Shown here one piece after another: positions 30,913 through 33,056 of a DNA stretch of 33,056 nt. Made by a program: the position numbers and the translations under genes. Below the pieces are notes generated by a model, which saw only the letters and a program-made list of their open reading frames with translations, had not been told where the DNA came from and searched no databases. Positions within the stretch are counted from its first letter, which is position 1. Each line of letters opens with the position of its first letter. The DNA lies in NCBI GenBank assembly GCA_947630215.1, contig CANRGX010000026.1, positions 1-33,056 on the forward strand, in the 5' to 3' direction. The stretch is from an uncultured Eisenbergiella sp. (GTDB taxonomy: Bacteria; Bacillota; Clostridia; Lachnospirales; Lachnospiraceae).

Positions 30913-31269
30913 ATGGCTAGAGTGAAAGGTGGCATGAGTGCCAGAAGAAAACATAACAGGGTATTAAAGCTCGCGAAGGGCTACAGAGGCGCGAGAAGCA
31001 AACAGTACAGGATCGCGAAGCAGTCCGTCATGCGGGCGCTGGCTTCCTCTTACGCGGGACGCAAGGAGAGAAAGCGCCAGATGCGGCAGCTGTGGATCGC
31101 GCGTATCAACGCGGCCGCAAGGCTCAACGGCCTGTCCTATTCCAAATTCATGTACGGCTTGAAGCAGGCCGGCGTGGAGATGAACAGAAAGATGCTGGCC
31201 GAGATGGCGGTCAACGACGCGGCGGGCTTTGCGACGCTGGCGGAAGTGGCAAAGGGCAAGCTTGCATAA
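30913..31269 (+). CDS. rplT: 50S ribosomal protein L20
   Basis: L20 is an early-assembly protein of the large subunit and the expected repressor of this operon through the leader before infC. The 118-residue product begins [20 protein letters not shown] and includes [26 protein letters not shown] and the conserved [13 protein letters not shown] region. The ATG at 30913 has AAGGAGG upstream. Length and sequence are canonical. It is the last gene of the operon, followed by a probable terminator. Confidence 0.99.
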   Translation: MARVKGGMSARRKHNRVLKLAKGYRGARSKQYRIAKQSVMRALASSYAGRKERKRQMRQLWIARINAAARLNGLSYSKFMYGLKQAGVEMNRKMLAEMAVNDAAGFATLAEVAKGKLA

Positions 31270-31284
31270 GCAGGAAAGAAACGG

Positions 31285-31337
31285 GGAGCGGATGGCTTTT
31301 TGGAAGGGAACGACGACAGAAAGCATCGGCTCCTTTT
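31285..31337 (+). terminator. Probable terminator of rplT
   Basis: GGAGC-G-GATG (31285-31294) pairs with CATC-G-GCTCC (31324-31333) with one mismatch across a 29-base loop, and four T follow. The loop is long and the tail short, so it is a moderate call. It ends 17 bases before the nitroreductase start. Confidence 0.5.
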
Positions 31338-31353
31338 CATATGGAGAAAAAAT

Positions 31354-31923
31354 ATGTTTAAAGATTTGGTAAAACAAAACAGAAGCTATCGGGGATATGA
31401 CGAAAGCCGGAAGGTGACCAGGGAGGAACTGCTGGATCTGGTGGACTGCGCGCGCCTTACGCCGTCCAGCGTCAACAGGCAGCCGCTTCGCTATTATCTG
31501 GCGTGGGAAAAGGAAAAAGTGGATCGGATTCAATCCCTGACAAAATGGGCCGCGGCGCTGCCGGATATGACGCTGCCCCATCCGGGGATGTGCCCCACGG
31601 CATTTATCGTGATCTGTCAGGACAAAAAGCTGGCCCCCACGCCGTTTTTAAAGGATGTGGGGATCGCGGCCCAGACCATTCTGCTGGCGGCGGTGGAAAA
31701 GGGGCTGGGCGGCTGCATGATTGGCAATTATAACGCCAAAACCGTGCAGGAGAAGCTGGATTTGCCGGAAAATATGGAGCCCATGCTGATCGTGGCCATC
31801 GGAAAGCCTGCGGAACAGGTGGTGCTGACGGAAGTGGGAGAGGACGGGAATACCGCTTACTACCGGGATAGCCAGGATGTGCACTACGTACCCAAGAGAA
31901 AGCTGGAGGATGTGATTCTGTGA
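31354..31923 (+). CDS. Nitroreductase-family FMN oxidoreductase
   Basis: This 189-residue protein of the NADH/NADPH-dependent FMN nitroreductase fold is usually a cytosolic homodimer. It starts MFKDLVKQNRSYRGYDES, where the RSYRGYD segment is the FMN-phosphate contact region. PSSVNRQPLRYYL (about 38-50) is the second FMN contact. DVGIAAQTILLAAVEKGLGGCMIG (about 107-130) is the conserved helix and glycine loop. The physiological substrate cannot be read. The ATG at 31354 has GGAG upstream. Its stop overlaps the GTG start of the next gene by GTGA, so the two are translationally coupled, although no functional link between them is evident. Confidence 0.9.
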   Translation: MFKDLVKQNRSYRGYDESRKVTREELLDLVDCARLTPSSVNRQPLRYYLAWEKEKVDRIQSLTKWAAALPDMTLPHPGMCPTAFIVICQDKKLAPTPFLKDVGIAAQTILLAAVEKGLGGCMIGNYNAKTVQEKLDLPENMEPMLIVAIGKPAEQVVLTEVGEDGNTAYYRDSQDVHYVPKRKLEDVIL

Positions 31924-33056
31924 GAGAAAGAAAGGATGCGAAGGCGTCTCCCTGCCCGTATGACAAGCATTGCGGAGGCTGTCAGTATCTGCATCTGTCC
32001 TACCGCTCCCAACTGGAAAAAAAGCAGAGACAGGTGCGGGATCTGCTGGGCAGACGGTGCAGAATACAGCCGATCATCGGGATGGAAAACCCGTGGCATT
32101 ACCGGCATAAGGTGCAGACGGTCTTCGGACTGGACAGGACGGGAACGCCTGTCTCCGGCATCTATGAGGAAAAAAGCCACCGGATTGTCCCCGTGAAAAG
32201 CTGTCTGATTGAGGAGGAGCAGGCGGACGCAATCCTTGCCACGATCCGTTCCCTGCTGAAACCGTTCAAAATAAAGGTATATGACGAAGATTCCGGATAC
32301 GGCCTGCTTCGCTATGTGCTGATCCGCAAGGGATATGTGACCGGGGAAATTCTGGTGGTTCTCGTCACAGCTTCTCCGGTGTTCCCTTCCAAACGTCATT
32401 TTGTGGACGCGCTCCGGAAGGCACACCCGGAAATTACCACGGTGGTACAAAACGTCAACAGCCGTTCCGACAACCTGATTTTGGGGGAGAAAAACCAGAT
32501 TTTGTATGGCAGGGGCTATATTACGGACGAGATTTGCGGCCGCCAATTCAAAATATCGCCCACTTCCTTTTATCAGGTCAATCCGCAGCAGGCGGAAAAA
32601 CTGTATAAAAAAGCGCTGGAGCTGGCGGATTTGTCGGGGAGGGAAACCGTGGTGGACGCCTACTGCGGCACGGGCACCATCGGCATACTGGCGGCCGGGC
32701 GCGCCCGGCAGGTCTACGGCGTGGAAAACAATCCGGCGGCGGTGCGGGACGCTGTCGGCAACGCCAGGGCAAACGGCGTGTCCAATATTCGCTTTTTCAG
32801 GGACGATGCGGGGCATTTTCTGGAAAGCTGCGCGGCGGACAGGGTGTCTGTGGACGTGGTGTTTTTGGATCCGCCCCGGGCCGGCAGCAGTCAGGTCTTT
32901 TTAGAGTCCGTCGCCAGAATCGCGCCCCGCAGGGTGGTATATGTGTCCTGCAATCCGGAGACGCTGGCGCGGGACGCGGCTTTTCTGGAGACGAAGGGAT
33001 ACCGGGCAAAGGAGGTCTGGCCGGTGGATATGTTCCCGTGGACGGCCAGTATAGAG
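31920..33056 (+). CDS. 23S rRNA (uracil-C5)-methyltransferase, RlmC/RlmD type; 3' end outside window
   Basis: This TrmA-family enzyme makes 5-methyluridine in 23S rRNA from S-adenosylmethionine. The frame is open from GTG 31920 (GGAGG 10 bases upstream) to the window end, 379 codons, and lacks only its last residues. Near the N-terminus an iron-sulphur cysteine set, Cys12-x5-Cys18-x2-Cys21 (CPYDKHCGGC), is completed by a later Cys in VKSCLIE. The SAM motif is VVDAYCGTGTIG, followed by the substrate motif Asp317 in DPPRAG and the catalytic Cys344 in VSCNPETLARD. The first cysteine lies only 11 residues from the start, so there is no N-terminal TRAM domain, as in E. coli RlmC rather than RlmD. 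Its target (U747, U1939 or both) is therefore uncertain. Confidence 0.93.
   Translation, partial: MRERKDAKASPCPYDKHCGGCQYLHLSYRSQLEKKQRQVRDLLGRRCRIQPIIGMENPWHYRHKVQTVFGLDRTGTPVSGIYEEKSHRIVPVKSCLIEEEQADAILATIRSLLKPFKIKVYDEDSGYGLLRYVLIRKGYVTGEILVVLVTASPVFPSKRHFVDALRKAHPEITTVVQNVNSRSDNLILGEKNQILYGRGYITDEICGRQFKISPTSFYQVNPQQAEKLYKKALELADLSGRETVVDAYCGTGTIGILAAGRARQVYGVENNPAAVRDAVGNARANGVSNIRFFRDDAGHFLESCAADRVSVDVVFLDPPRAGSSQVFLESVARIAPRRVVYVSCNPETLARDAAFLETKGYRAKEVWPVDMFPWTASIE

Noticed and set aside
1-33056. CRISPR arrays, tRNA/rRNA genes, insertion sequences, phage or toxin-antitoxin modules
   Set aside because: I searched by eye for regular repeats, tRNA-like cloverleaf ends, transposase or integrase motifs and small gene pairs and found none. 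xerD is the only recombinase and looks chromosomal.

Overview
The window is a stretch of core chromosome from a low-G+C-lineage (Firmicutes/Clostridia) bacterium, although the DNA itself is moderately GC-rich by eye. Three signs point to a spore-forming Clostridia member, most likely Lachnospiraceae. It carries sporulation-associated genes (SpoVD-like PBP, SpoIIM, SpoVB). It uses Gram-positive regulatory logic (a threonine T-box before thrS, a probable L20-type leader before infC-rpmI-rplT, Gram-positive LexA boxes before recA, an MraZ repeat operator). Its gene order spoIIM-xerD and infC-rpmI-rplT is also typical. I see no mobile element, CRISPR array, tRNA, rRNA or phage gene.

Layout: (1) 1-1029: the 3' part of ychF and its terminator. 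(2) 1040-12990: a division and cell-wall (dcw) operon with its own sigma-A-type promoter and MraZ operator: mraZ, rsmH, ftsL, two class B PBPs, mraY, murD, ftsW, murA, ftsQ. It ends at a probable terminator without murG, ftsA or ftsZ. (3) 13072-16599: LexA-controlled recA with recX, then rny with a structured leader and a strong terminator. (4) 16601-20858: spoIIM and xerD on the plus strand, converging on aroF (DAHP synthase) and spoVB on the minus strand. (5) 20935-23996: purB and purA, the AMP branch of purine synthesis, each with its own promoter. (6) 24044-27057: accessory-like genes: a HAD phosphatase, a small membrane protein on the opposite strand, a GH105 glycosidase and a SEC-C zinc-motif protein behind a palindromic operator. 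(7) 27063-29794: thrS under a T-box riboswitch, then a tandem DUF1540 cysteine-rich protein. (8) 29859-33056: infC (AUU start), rpmI and rplT under an attenuator leader, then a nitroreductase overlapping a TrmA-family rRNA uracil methyltransferase cut by the window end.

Functionally, region 2 couples lipid I synthesis (mraY), precursor synthesis (murA, murD) and septal wall assembly (ftsW, PBPs, ftsL, ftsQ) under MraZ control. Regions 3, 7 and 8 hold housekeeping genes with classical feedback: SOS, tRNA charging, and ribosomal-protein and IF3 autoregulation. I did not find a convincing new multi-gene system. The most interesting material is non-coding: structured leaders, operators, a terminator/promoter overlap, and a convergent gene pair whose only good terminator lies beyond the opposing gene.
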